A stretch of DNA of 64,000 bases from Dolomedes plantarius (lineage: Eukaryota > Arthropoda > Arachnida > Araneae > Dolomedidae). The translations under genes and the position numbers were made by a program. The notes below the pieces were generated by a model. That model had not been told where the DNA came from and did no database searches. It was given only the letters and a program-made list of their open reading frames with translations. Each line of letters opens with the position of its first letter. Position 1 is the first letter of the stretch. Location of the stretch: positions 203,370,161 through 203,434,160 of the forward strand of contig OU015490.1 of NCBI GenBank assembly GCA_907164885.2, read 5' to 3'. This document shows positions 21,535-33,900 of the stretch, piece by piece.

Positions 21535-21590
21535 AAAAAGTTGCCAATTTCTAGAATGTTAAAACATTTAAGCTCCGCGCACTCGTAAGT

Positions 21591-22139
21591 ACATGGACAC
21601 TAGAATAATCTGTGAATCTCCATAATGGTATATAACTGATGTTCTATCAGTAGTCTGCACTTGTACTTAAATTATTTTGAGTGGACTTTTATCAATTCGT
21701 TCAGATCCGATTAGTTATGAGAACTGTTCTCAAAGATCCGGTTTTCACTGCCGATTCATTTCGCCTATCTCGCCCATGGTCACTCTGAAGTTCGCTGACA
21801 AGAGCTAGCAATTATCAAAATATTCAGTGCATAGTGTTTTCAACAAAGACATTTCGTATAATGTTTTAAACATGTCTCCAAACTCAACATATTACGCTTT
21901 TGTGCAATAATGATGCTGAATAAGATAAGATTTGAAACGGTTCTAATTTTTTTTACTCATTTTAGTGATGCTCAGTTACGTAAAATTAATATATTTTTGG
22001 TTTCACATTAGTCATCTTCTATTAGACACTGAGTAGACGGAGTTTTAAAAAAAATGAATCGTTTTGACGTTAAGATTGCTTAATTTAAAAAAAAAAATTG
22101 AATATTTGTTCTGTTTTCAAGAAAAAGAAATACTTGTTT
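21591..22139. other. Spacer, no gene seen
   Basis: A slightly GC-richer segment (21690-21800) precedes AT-rich DNA. It might be LINE 5' sequence, but shows no frame. Confidence 0.35.
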
Positions 22140-22219
22140 TTAAGACTGATAAATTGTAGAAACTTGTAAGCCCACTCTGTTCGCAATAGCGCCCTCTTTA
22201 AGATATTCGGGGATATGAT

Positions 22220-22308
22220 ATAACTCTACCATGGAGCTACAGAAGGAGGGGAAGCTCAGTGTTAAAAATGTGTCTCTGATTTGGTCACCACCACTAGATG
22301 GCGCGCAC
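22220..22308 (+). repeat. Inverted-pair repeat, left copy, with CTCF-like motif
   Basis: Shares an interrupted pattern with the reverse strand of 25151-25236: ATG-AGCTA-AGAAGGAG-G-AAGCT, then GATT-TGGTC, then a TAGATGGCGCG core. The core here is CCACTAGATGGCGCGC at 22291-22306. That fits the CTCF consensus CCASYAGRKGGC. Function is inferred from the motif only. Confidence 0.5.
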
Positions 22309-22499
22309 GCCTGAACTGTTGCCGCTATAACACGGAAACCATACGCTTTAATATGGATTTTTCGAATTTTTCAAAAGGAATAAGTTTTTTTAAGTGCATT
22401 TTTAATATGAATTTATTTATTCAACTTAACAATTGTTTATCTTCATTCAAAATGTTTATTTGAACTGCCTTTTTTGCTAAACTTCATTAAAATTCTTAA

Positions 22500-23218
22500 G
22501 GGGGAGATCACCTTTGCATGCACAAAAATACACTGATTTTACTACCAAGCTTAATGTGTTGTTAATCAGTTAATTTGTAATTAATTTGAACCAATTTTTA
22601 AAAGTGAATTGTACAAAGTTTTATCTATTAGAAAAAAAAACAGATTTGTTGGGAGATTATTTGAAATTATTTTAAGAAAAAAATGTTTTATGAATAGTAA
22701 ATCTTAAATCAATGCAATGTGTAGATTTTTTAAAAAACTATAAGAGATATATATTAAATTATTTGTATATATATTATCCATAGGTTATAATTTAATCTAC
22801 ACCTAAAAGAGTTACCATATTTCACATAAAAATATTTTTCAGTCAAATGTATTGTAATGTACAAAAAAATATAAATATTTTTAAAAAAATTTCTGGAAAA
22901 AAATACCTAAATTTAGGTAGAAATTGTAGAAACATGCAAGATATACATGTATACAAAATTTTTTAGCAATTTGTGATGATTAGTTTTGAAGAAATAGTGC
23001 GCACAACTTTCAAAATAACAGTTTTTAGAAAATGCAATTTAAAGTTTAAATTTTCTATAAATTACTTTACTATTTGCTTTAAACATTTGGCCATAAAATC
23101 GGTTCTAATTGTCGTATCGACTTAAATTTTTTTCATAAGATTCCTTATATTCCATTCTTCAAAATTAAATCATAATAAAAAATTGAGTTTTTTGAAGGGT
23201 TTAAGGTGATCTCCTTCC
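22500..23218. mobile_element. TTAA-flanked element A (719 bp)
   Basis: TTAA at 22496-22499 is followed by GGGGGAGATCACCTT. The other end in reverse reads GGAAGGAGATCACCTT next to TTAA 23219-23222. The terminal repeat core GGAGATCACCTT is exact. TTAA duplication is the signature of piggyBac-type transposition. The interior is AT-rich and non-coding, so the element is non-autonomous. Confidence 0.75.
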
Positions 23219-23222
23219 TTAA

Positions 23223-23995
23223 ATGGGGAGTGGTCACTTTTACGTACCTTTAAAAGTATCATTTTTAGACCTATGCTGGATTGTATGTACTACTCATGAT
23301 TTTTGCTTGATTTACATGAAATTTTTTGAGTAACTGCCTATAATACTGTTTATTATATATGCAATATTTCAAGGTAATTAATAAAAAAAATAAAATGATT
23401 TTTTTATGCATAAAAAGTGAATATTTTTTTTTAAATCGAGCATTTTGCAGTCAACTACTGTGCGCATTCTATCAAAATAAATTATTAAGGTACATTAATA
23501 ATTGCTTACTATATGTGATTACAACACTTTAGACAACAAAATTCACCAAAATTTTTTAACCTTAATATATTTTAATTTTTTAAAAGAATTTTTTTATAAG
23601 CTTTTACTCAGTCATTTTTGAAATTTCTAATTAAAAATAGCACGTACTAAAATGTTTTAATATATTTTAGAATAATGTTGCTGGATATTGTTACTTGAAG
23701 TATTGTAATCACGTATAGTAAAAAATTATTAATGTACCTTAAAAATTTATTTTGATAGAATGCGCACAGTAGTTGACTGCAAAATGCTGGATTAAAAAAA
23801 AAATATTCACTTTTTATGCATAAAAAATTTTTTTTTATTAATTACCTTGAAAAATTGCATCTATAATAAACATTATTATAGGCAGTTACTCAAAAAACTT
23901 CATGTAAATCAAGCAAAATTCCTGAGTAGTACATACAATCGAACATAGGACTAAAAAATGATACTTTTAAAGGTACGTAAAAGTGACCACTCCCC
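23223..23995. mobile_element. TTAA-flanked foldback element B (773 bp)
   Basis: Arms of about 310 bp (23223-23535 and about 23690-23995) are reverse complements of each other with scattered mismatches. For example GGGGAGTGGTCACTTTTACG in the left arm matches the reverse of the right end, and TGCAGTCAACTACTGTGCGC at about 23447 recurs inverted near 23766. A central AT-rich spacer of about 155 bp separates them. TTAA occurs at 23219-23222 and 23996-23999. It shares its left TTAA with element A, so the two elements abut with no host sequence between them. Confidence 0.85.
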
Positions 23996-23999
23996 TTAA

Positions 24000-25150
24000 G
24001 GGAAATAGTAAATAATGATCCATTTTTTTCTAGAGCGAACTAGTTACACAAAGTATGGGTTTTATTGTACTCACAGCAAAAAGATCGGAAAATATTAATT
24101 ATTTTTTTAATTATACACAACAGATTTTGCATAAGCATTTATAGTGACAACATTTTTTATCATACAATAAAAACTTATTTACTTATCAAAACTAACTTAA
24201 CAGTAATTAAATTCTATATTAAGGTTTCAGCATATTCACCAGTTTTATGAAGTTTTCATAGTGGAAATATTTTATTTCTGTGAACAATTTAAAAAATGAT
24301 GGCTTTAGCTCAGACGTGTATCTTAATTTGCCATAACCACAAATTATGTTGAATATAAGAAAAGTATTTCATAATTATAAAGAATTGAAACTAACAACAT
24401 ACACTATTAATATATTATTATAAAATAAAAAATTAATGCTTGATATACAATTTACTATAGATAAATTTGAACAAAAAATTATACATGACAGGTTTTACAG
24501 ATATTTATAACATTATTTATTGATATTCAATTCAAAAGTAATATAAAATAAAAGCTTAAATTTAATAATAAATGTGATTTATAATTTTGACTGTTTTCTT
24601 AATTTTTTAACTTGAGCACAGAGTTGAGAATTTTTATTTTCTTGTTTGCATATAAAATGCATGCTCGGAATTAGAAAAAAGTTGACAACATTTTGAATTA
24701 ATTTAATGTTATGTTGCTCATTGCAACCTATTTCTGGCATAAGAGGACCAGTATAAATTTCTTTTATCACTTAAAAAATAAATTTATTATTTAGTTTATT
24801 AAAATTTAGAGTTTTGACTATTGCAATTTTTAGAATATTAATTGCTTTTAAAAACAATTCTGAAGGGTATAATAAAGAACCTTTACTTTATAAAAAAATT
24901 AATTTATTTTGATCAGTATTGCCGTTTATAATGGTAAGTTTTGAATGCATTGGTCACATTTAGAAAATCTACTGATCCCCCTAACAACATAACCAGCAAC
25001 ATAATTTATAATGAAATCTGGCCACTGGAACAACCAGGTGAAAAACATGTTGGCATATCTGTGCACAGAATAAATTTAAAAATTTGTAAAACAATTTTCT
25101 TAAACAAGTGTCCATATAACTCAATGAAAAACTCGAACCAGTAGAACATG
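24000..25150. other. AT-rich DNA, no gene seen
   Basis: Only short low-complexity frames occur (24065-24250, 24579-24770, 24941-25144), none with a recognisable domain. Confidence 0.45.
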
Positions 25151-25236
25151 TCGCGCCATCTACCGGTGAGCGACCATAATCGGTCCATTTTTCGAGGAAT
25201 TCCCCATTGAAGCTTACTCTCCTTCTTTAGCTTCAT
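25151..25236 (-). repeat. Inverted-pair repeat, right copy, with CTCF-like motif
   Basis: Reverse complement partner of 22220-22308. The motif on the minus strand is CACCGGTAGATGGCGCGA (25151-25168 on the plus strand). With the left copy it brackets the two TTAA elements, and the two motifs point toward each other. Confidence 0.5.
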
Positions 25237-25268
25237 GAACTCTACCTAACATTAATCTAATAGCAACT

Positions 25269-25276
25269 TGACGTCA
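25269..25276 (+). promoter_or_regulatory. Palindromic CRE-type site TGACGTCA
   Basis: An exact CREB/ATF consensus in otherwise AT-rich DNA, 5.5 kb upstream of the coding start of the TAX1BP1-like gene. A first non-coding exon could lie nearby, but no transcript evidence is available and a single 8-mer can occur by chance. Confidence 0.2.
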
Positions 25277-27961
25277 TCATTGTTTCAGTAGAGATAATTC
25301 TGTTCTCTTTCATTGAAGACAAATAACTTATCTTGGAACAAAATATTGCAAAGTGAAAATCTGACTGTCATATTGGAGTTAGATCGGGATAAAGAAACTA
25401 AAATCGGACAAAATATTGTTATCACTGAAATTTGGCACTATATTCTAGTTTTGTATTTTCGTTTATTTGAAGAAATAATCTGGTGAGAATCTTTAATGTA
25501 TGTATTCATAGAATGTACTTGATTGCATGTTTTGTTTTCAGTGCGTTCTTTCCTTATTAGTTTAGTGACTCAGCTTGCTGATGTTTTGTTGATGCAATCG
25601 CCCTTTCTCTTTACTTTATGCAACAGTTGTCACCTCCGGATCACTTACCGTTTATAGCAATAATAGATATTATAGTTAATTTCTAATTTTTTAATTGCGA
25701 TATATCGTGATGCACACTTTTGTGTTTGTTAAGTTTTGTATTTTGAGATCTTTTGCATATGGTTTTGTACTTCGTATTTTGCCGTGTTGGTACATTTAAC
25801 TATCAAAATCGAGGAGTTTGGGAGACCTTTTTCAACTATCATAGTACGCTTTATGTGTTTATATTTCTTACCGCTTCTGTTGATACTGAAACTTTAAATT
25901 ACTGCGGAAATATTATTTGGATCTTTAAATTAGCTTTAATACTTTGTCATCTAAATCAAGGTTTTGCTATTGAAAGAGAGAATGATATTAAATTAATTTT
26001 ATTATTTATATACTGGCTATAACATGTACTGTTCACGATAAGCTTTGTCAAATTATTTTCATTTTTTAACTACATTTTGCGTATTCCCGTACTCAGATTA
26101 TATACAGTGCATGTCATTTAGATGATTTATGCATTCCGTGTGGAAAATTTTATGTTTGAGAACAGTCCCATATGTTTTAGGTAGTGTGATATTGTAGAAT
26201 AACAGCATGTAAAACGTAATTTAATGCTCCCTTGTCTTAAAGTGTTCCTGTTTGTTAAATTTATAGTTTTCTTAGGATCAAATAATGATTTTATTATTTG
26301 TTTTCCCATCATTACGGTGTATGAGTACATTCTCATTAAATGCTATAATATGTTATTATTAGCAGGGGAATATTCTTAGTTCTGAAGAAGGTTCTAAAAC
26401 TGTTTTAACCGAGAAGTTTGCCTCCTTGCTCCTGGGGGTTTACAACTCTACTTTTAACCTGAACATGGGGTAAAGGAAACAGCAAGGAAACTCTTATGCT
26501 TTTGAATCTGTATCAAACTAAAAAATGCATATCAAAGTCATATATTTTTCAAACTATTGAAAAATGAGTAGAAATTAAAGTATGGTGAAGTAGGGTAAGT
26601 AGGAATGCGGGCTTAAAATCCTAAAATATTGAACTTTTAAAAAAAAATTTCAAGTGTACTTTGTAGGAATTTTTTTACGTATACTAAACCCTTGCATTTT
26701 AACTAAGGTACCCAAGTTCGAGTATTAGCTAAAAAAAAAAAATCATAACTAATTAACCACAACACATAGGGTTGTTTTGAAAATACACACTTATTCATAA
26801 AGAAATGAAGAATACAGATAAAATATATTAAAACCATTTTTTTTTCAATATTACTTGAGTACTGCAAGGTTTTTACTTGCCCCATAAAAATTTTTTGTTG
26901 GGGCAGGGGAAAACTGCCCCTGTATACTGGAAAAAAAACCTACCTTTGTGTTATAACAGTCATATAAATAATTTTTTCTTCCCAACATAAGTTTTCTAGC
27001 TGGAGAAACTTCATAACCAACTACCTATTGCCATGTTTCTTTAATAGCTGATGATTATTTTTAATTCCTTAACATTCAACAATAGTAAATTATGCAATTG
27101 AAACTAGTTTTTTTTTTGTTGTAGCTTTGAAGAAGGGAATTGTAATGAACTAACTTGTTTAGACTAACTGTTACTGAATGTGAGTGAATTGACATTACAA
27201 AATGTGTGTGAATATATTGAATTTTTAATTCTGTTGTCACTATTTCTGAATTGCCTTTTGTATCAGATGATGACTTATTAGTGTTCCTGTAAGAGCCAAG
27301 GCCTGGAAGGCACAATGAACTAATTTTTTCAGTGTCTTGTTGGGCCTAGGCAAAGGAAAAATACTTTTCTTGAACTTTTAACATATATTTGTTACTCTAA
27401 AACAAATAATACAAATAAATTTATTTTGTTAATATTCAGACGTTGCAAAGAAAAAGTAAGTCTCAGATCTGAAACTTAACATGTAAGTACAGTACTTTCT
27501 GCCTACTTGCAAAAAAAAATTGTCATGTTAACAGTTTTCCATCCTGGAAAAACTTCCTCTTGCAAGTGAACAGATTATGAAAAAAAAAAAAATCTTAAAC
27601 TTCATGCTAAAATTTCACAATTAAGGATTTAATTTTGGAAACTATTCTATTACCAGACATTTAGCCCATTTCATCCTGAATAACTTTCTTTAAACCCAAT
27701 TTGGATTGGAAAAATAGAATATAAAATATTTGAAATTCTGTAAACCCTTAAATGTGCAAAAATTACTGCACATGATGAGACAAACATGGCTGTCATGCAC
27801 AAACAAAAAATAATGTAATTAAAATAATAGTCATTTTAAACTTCCATCATGTTAGGGTTGTTGTATAGAAAATTTCAGATTTTTTAAAAATAGTCAAGCA
27901 ACCAGTACTGGACCATTTGAAATGGATTGACCTGACTGTGTTTTTTTATTCCTTACACAGA
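25277..27961. other. Intergenic or upstream DNA, no gene recognised
   Basis: Frames such as 25753-26022 (89 codons) show no conserved motif. A patch at 26575-26940 has paired G/C-rich ends (GTAGGGTAAGTAGGAATG on the left; GGGGCAGGGGAAAACTGCCC on the right) and may be an eroded MITE. Confidence 0.35.
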
Positions 27962-27992
27962 ATTGTTTGCCAATTATGGATTGGCAAACAAT
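27962..27992. repeat. Perfect 13-bp hairpin
   Basis: ATTGTTTGCCAAT (27962-27974) and its exact reverse complement (27980-27992) surround a 5-nt loop TATGG. The CCAAT and ATTGG boxes in the arms face each other. Confidence 0.8.
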
Positions 27993-28980
27993 AAATACTC
28001 ATTAGTCTTTTTTGTATATATGTTAAAAGCATATATTCATAGAAAAGTAACAACATTAAATTTAAACAAATAGCTGTACAATGTAAATAACCCCTCTATG
28101 TATGTTAACATAACTTCATCTGTAAAGCTCAAATTTGACTCATATTTGCTCTATAAATTGGTCCTTTAAAAAAAGATATAGCTTTTAAAGGTGCAAGTAA
28201 AATTAGACTTGTAAAAATTGTGACTCCTGTAATTTCCAGGATGCATCACCCCTAAAATTAGCTTCTCTGTTAACAGAAGTGATATGTTGTCTGGGATGCT
28301 CATATGTATATATTTATGTTTACTTTTCTAAAGGTGCACATACATGTCAAGGATTCCTTGATTATGTTTATGGCTCTTGTTTTCGGGTTACAGGAATAAA
28401 AAAACACATGTGTTCTGTGAAAAAGTGTATGAGACCTCTTTTTAACTATATTTTCTATAAATATTCTTTGGGATTGATGAAATATGCAATCAATTACTCC
28501 TTTCATAATCGAGAATGCATAGGACTACTTTGTGGAAACAACAATCTGATGTTAGGCCTCGCTCTTTCCTTGCATTGGGTTATACTTCAGGCCTTTTTTT
28601 TTTCCTGGTTACAAATGTTATTGAACTGTTAATGTTAGTCAAAGAAAAGAAAAATGCACAGGACTTTTAATTCATTTTATCCTCTGCCTATTTTTAAAGA
28701 ACTCCGCAAAAGTTGTGATTTTTATCTAAAATTTTTAGTTTTAAATTACTGTAATTTCTGAGTGTTGGAAAAACTGAAAAAAAATAAATAAAAATAAAAA
28801 TATGAAGTCTGCATTTCCCAGACTATAAAATCACATGAGCCTCTTATTGAGTTTTTCAAACATGGCTTATTTGTTTCTGCATCTTCTGGAAGTCATGTTT
28901 CTAAACAATTAAAATAAAAATATTCCAATAATAGCTTTACAGTATATGTCCAAAGGAAAGCACTTACTAGATCAAGCATA
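27993..28980. other. Upstream DNA, no gene recognised
   Basis: The 117-codon plus-strand frame at 28279-28632 is Cys/Tyr/Phe-rich with no recognisable domain, and I do not call it. Nothing else is supported. Confidence 0.4.
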
Positions 28981-28982
28981 TA

Positions 28983-29112
28983 CAGTGAAACTTCTCTAAG
29001 GTGGCCAGTCATGGTTCTGAAAAAAAAAAGTTGCTGTGGAATAAGGGTGAATTTCTCTAGGGTGGCTAGTAATGGTTCTGAAAAAAAGTGGCTGTCTACA
29101 AAAGTTTCACTG
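28983..29112. mobile_element. Short TIR element, CAGTGAAACTTCTCTA family, copy 1
   Basis: Starts CAGTGAAACTTCTCTAAGGT after TA and ends with the inverse of CAGTGAAACTTT. An internal direct repeat duplicates the segment TTTCTCTAGGGTGGC...ATGGTTCTGAAAAAAA. Related copies are at 44757 and 58386. Confidence 0.65.
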
Positions 29113-29547
29113 AATATTCATTTCATTGAAGTGACATAGCACGTTTCAATGAATTAAATTTTATGAAGTTTTCCATTAAATGGCTGAATTATAAAAAAGG
29201 AAATGAATAAAGTAATCAACAGGATTTTTCTTGATTTTTTGAACAACATTTATTCTAAATGCTTCATATATTAAAGCCAAACCAATTACTGATGAAAAAG
29301 AAATTGAGAATTTTTTGCATTGATGCTGTGATGTAAATGCTATAGACAAGTTAAACAATTTTTTTCTAAGAAGAAAATCTCCCATATCAAAACATCCTAT
29401 TTAAAAATTCATTTGTATACAAAATTTTAAATAGAGAAAGTTCATAAGAGTATTGAGCATATATTGCAAGGTGGGCATATTTCTCTTTTTAATACATTAT
29501 TGATGACATCAGTTTTGATTAATTTTAAATATTTTGCATTTATTTAA

Positions 29548-29611
29548 CCTTTTCCTTACGGGGTGGAATACCATGTATCCCAAGAATATGGGCCCAAGAA
29601 TGAATATATAT

Positions 29612-29649
<38 letters not shown>

Positions 29650-29747
29650 GCATGTAATGGCCTCCTTAATGGCCGTTCTTACAAGGGGGGTATGGAATTT
29701 CCCGATCTGAAGAGGGAATTGGAAAAATGGGCCCCGTAAGCTAAAGG
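29548..29747. mobile_element. TTAA-flanked MITE (200 bp)
   Basis: TTAA 29544-29547 precedes CCTTTTCCTTACGGGG. The right end in reverse is CCTTTAGCTTACGGGG next to TTAA 29748-29751. The interior includes (CA)n(TA)n at 29610-29650 and no coding sequence. It belongs to the piggyBac-type target class. Confidence 0.8.
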
Positions 29748-29751
29748 TTAA

Positions 29752-30807
29752 TTTTAAATTTGTTTAATTTTTTATAGTTTTTCTTTCTAATACTTGAATA
29801 AATTTTAAAGTATTTTATTCCAGTGAATCACTTCAATTTTCATCCTATTAAATAATTAGTAATTGGTAAGTCATCAATAAAATGTTTAAAAGTTTTTCAT
29901 CCCTTACATAAACAGGATCAAGTTTTAGTGTGAAATAGGATTAGGGTATAACAGTTACAACATATATAATTTATAAATTAATTAGAAGTAACATAAAATT
30001 ATCAGTCAATAATTTTATATATATATATATGTTACTTTTTCTTTAATACAGAAGATAATTTCTTACAGCTGTTACTACCAATCAGATGTATTCACTTAAA
30101 ATCATTGAATGTATTAAAGCTAGTTTGCAAATGAAATTATCATAATTTCTTGCTGTAATTCTAAGATTATAAATTAAATAACTTGTTAATTTTTGTATTT
30201 GAATAAAGGCCACTACATATCATCTACAGCTCTTTTACTGAGGCTGCGAGGTAGAGGGTAAATTTCTGAAATTTTAAGGTGAAATTTCATTAGAGTGAAA
30301 TTTTAGAAATGGTAGTTTGTGACTTATGATTTGGTTTTATTGCATAAAGGTGTTAGCAAAGTTAGTATCTCTATGATGCACTGACAGAAAGAATCTATCG
30401 TTTTGAACATTGTCCTGTATTTAAATGCAATTTATATGAATCAAGCTCTAGGTGCAGAATGGCATAACTGTATGTTATGAAATATTCTAAAGCGATGTAA
30501 CTTAGTTTTATTGGTGGCATATTTGAGGTCTAGTCTTTGCGTGTTATAGGTTTAATAACATGCAATTATTTAAGCTAAAATAATTATTGCGTTTACATAT
30601 GGAGACTTTTGTTTTTATTAGCAGTTTGAAAGCTTAACTTTTTTAGTTAAGAATATCTATACCCAATATTAGGACTAATGGTTTAAAACTACTTATAAAA
30701 AAAACCTTTGGTTTTTTAAATATATTAATATTTTATATTGTTACACTGTTTATAAATTAAATTCTTTCAGTTATTTATGTATTCTATTCAAGTACTATCT
30801 CTTTCAG
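29752..30807. other. Upstream flank or 5' intron of the TAX1BP1-like gene
   Basis: AT-rich with no frame. The acceptor-like tract ACTATCTCTTTCAG ends at 30807, so an upstream non-coding exon probably exists, but I could not place it. Confidence 0.4.
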
Positions 30808-30912
30808 ATTGTTGGGTCATAACTTTATGAGTGTATTGAAGGGCTCAGTCTAAAAGCAGTCTAGAAGAAGATATGTCGCGTGCTGAGGCTACCGATCATG
30901 CTGAAAGAACAG
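30808..30912 (+). CDS. TAX1BP1: Exon 1: 5' UTR end and codons 1-13
   Basis: The acceptor tract CTCTTTCAG ends at 30807. 65 bp of untranslated sequence precede the ATG at 30873, which reads MSRAEATDHAERT. The donor is ACAG|GTATCT after one base of codon 14. No upstream in-frame ATG lies in this exon. Confidence 0.65.
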
Positions 30913-33900
30913 GTATCTTATGGTTTTGCTTAAGTATATAATTAGTAGAATGTATGTATCTAATTTTTTTTTTTTTATTTAACTTTATGGATAATTTTTT
31001 TTGTTTATTATAAAAACAAAATAATACATATAGTATGTGTGATTCATAAAAATATTTTCTGTTATTAAAAATAATTTCTTGTTTTTACTCAGTTATGTAT
31101 TTTGCGTTTTTAAAACAGCATGAGTTTTTTTGATTTGCCTGCAGCTAAAGTTTTACTTTTAACAAATCTCCCCATATTAAAGCTATGTAGACATTAGCAG
31201 TTTTTTTTCCCCTTCTCCAATCTTTATTTCTGCCTAATTTTATCAGTGTTTTATCAATAAAAGTTAAAGAAAAAGAAAAATGATCTTTGTTAGTATCACA
31301 TTTAATAGAAAAAATTTAGCTTTGTCGGTGTAATATTTAATGGTAAGAACTGTTTATTCAGCATTTTTAAAAATCATTTATCACAGATTACAGCATTGAG
31401 TAAAAGCGATAATATGCTCTTCTTTAAATATGAATGTTTAAAAGAATTGTTTATATATATATACATGAAAAATAAAATCAGTTTCTAAAATGAGTTAATT
31501 TTGCTTAAATTTTATGTATTGATACTTCATTATGCATTCTAATATTTTATAAATTTTCTGGTGATTTTACTCTTGCCTCTTTATTTGTTTTGCAATCAAT
31601 ATTCAAAAGTTTTCCTTTCATGAGTCAAATGGTCATTCAGTTATTACATGATTTTTAGCCAAAACAACTTTTTTAAAATCAATTTTACTAATTTTTCTAG
31701 TGTATTAAATGAGCAGAAGTATTATTAACTGTGGAATAAAGAGTAATTGTCATAAGCAAATTTAAAGCCAACCATAAATAGATAGTAGCCAAAGGGGTAA
31801 TTAGAGGCGTTGTGGAGCACTTAACTTTATCCATGGGGACACCAGGGATGTTGTGTCAAGGTTCAGAATTAACAAATTGTGGGGGCTACTTTAGAGTACT
31901 TATTAACGCTGCTACCCACTGCTTAGAGTAAAATTTATCAATATTAACCATGTGCCTTTGTTGGAAGTACCTTTGAATCATAAAAGAAAGTTTTGATAAT
32001 CTTAAAAGTTACCAAATTCAACTGTACTGAAAATAGAAATTAAAATATTCTGAATATTAACAGTAATTAATGTTTCCAACTGAAGTTTTCTATTATCTAT
32101 AATCGAAATTCTTCCTTTCCTATTAAGCTTACCTTCAGAAATTTCTGGAATATTTAAATTTATTACTTTCTGATATTTTAATTACATATATTTTAATAGA
32201 ATTTAAAGTATTTGTAACTCTTTTATGTAATTATTTATTACTGATTTGTTTAATAATTTAAAATTAATTACTTTAAGAAATAATTATTTCTAGGTCCTTT
32301 TAAAGAGGCAGTGTGGGATTATTTTCCATATTTGTGTGGAGATGCCTTCCAAAATCTTAGTCAATCAGACTACGCTAATAATGTATATTTTAATAGAAAT
32401 TAAAGTATTTGTTACTCTTGTATGTAATTATTTATTACTGATTTGTTTAATAACTTAAAATTATTTACTTTATAAAAGAATTATTTCTAGGTCCTTGTAA
32501 AGATGCAATACGGGACTATTTTCCAGATTTGTCTGGAGATGCCTTCCAAAGTCTTAGTAAATCAGACTATGCCAAAGTCATATTTTGTGACTTATATTAT
32601 AACACTGATAGCACTGTAGGCTGTAGATTCCAAATTACTGACAATGTTCATGAAGATCCCTGTGATTATATTGGACTTTTTAAAGTTGGATATGACAGTC
32701 TCTCACAGTGCCTTGCATTTAAAATGCTTTCTCAGACTGAGTGTGAAGATGATGGGAAATTGCTTCGTTGCACTTTTAAACGTAAGTATATCTTGTTAAT
32801 TTAAAAATATAAATAAAAATCCCATTACCACATTTACCTAACGATATTGTTATAAACTGAATTATACAAACAAAGAGTTGTATGTAAGTGAAATAAGAAC
32901 AGGGTGGCGACAGAACAAGGAATTCTCAGGGAAGAATCATTTTCTGGAAAAAATCAGGGAAAACTCAGGGAAGTTTCGTTTAACTCAGGGAAAAAGTTAG
33001 AATTGATCAATTCTGGTCTTCAATTTTTGATGCAGAAGGTGACTGTGGAGATGCTGCAAATGTTATGAGATGTTATGATTTTGTCGCATCGTAATGCAAA
33101 TGTTGAGAGGGTTTTATATAAACAGTGACTGTTTGTATGAGAATATAAAGGAATCTTCCTTAGTAGCAAGAAGGAGGGTTTATGATCATATCATTTCCAA
33201 GGGTGGCCTTGATGGCATAACAATTTCCAAAGATATAATCCACTATGCTAGAAACATACAAGCAAGATATGAAGAATTGAAGAAACACCAAGAGAAAGAG
33301 CAAATAGAAAAAAAGCATGCTTTAAAAAGAAAAAGGGAAGCAGGATCTCAATTGAAAGAGTTGGCTGCTAAAAAGGCAACCATTTTGCAGGAAGCTCAAA
33401 GACAAAACACTATTATAGAGGCGCAGATGGCAACTCTGCGAACCTATCAAAACAGTTAAAACTCTAGTATATTAAATGTTCAATCTATAACTTAATATTA
33501 TCTATTATGGTATACAATAAAAATATTTTTTACTTATTAAATTTTTATTCATTTATCAGTCTGTAGATTTTTAGTTATCAAGTGTCAAGTTTATCATTAT
33601 GGCTGGGGAATTGTTCTCCGAACGAATGGAGAAACTCAGGGAATTTCATGAAAAATACTCTGGAAATCAGGGAAAACTCAGGGAACTTTTTACTTCAATT
33701 TTTGTAGCCACCCTGAAGAAAAGAATAGTATAAGAAATTAGAAGGAAACTTTCAAATTTTATTATTAATACCAAGAACTGGATGACATTGAAAATTTAAA
33801 CAAATGTAGGAAAGGTATAAAAAGTTTTAAGTCACAACTTAAATTATAGTGATAGTACTTGAATCTTGCTAACTCAATAAAATAAAGTTAAAAAAAAATT

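Larger units (their letters stand above)
17571..21590 (-). mobile_element. Non-LTR retrotransposon (RNase H-bearing, I/R1-type group)
   Basis: On the minus strand it encodes endonuclease, reverse transcriptase, RNase H and a C-terminal cysteine/histidine motif. The 3' end (low coordinates) terminates in four tandem GAATT units (17571-17592, plus-strand sense), the kind of short tandem tail used by I-type elements instead of poly(A). An RNase H domain after RT places it in the I/R1/LOA/jockey assemblage rather than CR1 or RTE; the exact clade is not resolved. No ORF1 is visible beyond 21590, so the copy is 5'-truncated or its ORF1 is unrecognisable. Confidence 0.85.

Noticed and set aside
25753..26022. 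89-codon frame upstream of the host gene
   Set aside because: No motif, composition typical of AT-rich noise, and no splice context.
28279..28632. 117-codon Cys/Tyr-rich frame
   Set aside because: No homologous pattern recognised; single frame without splice or promoter support.
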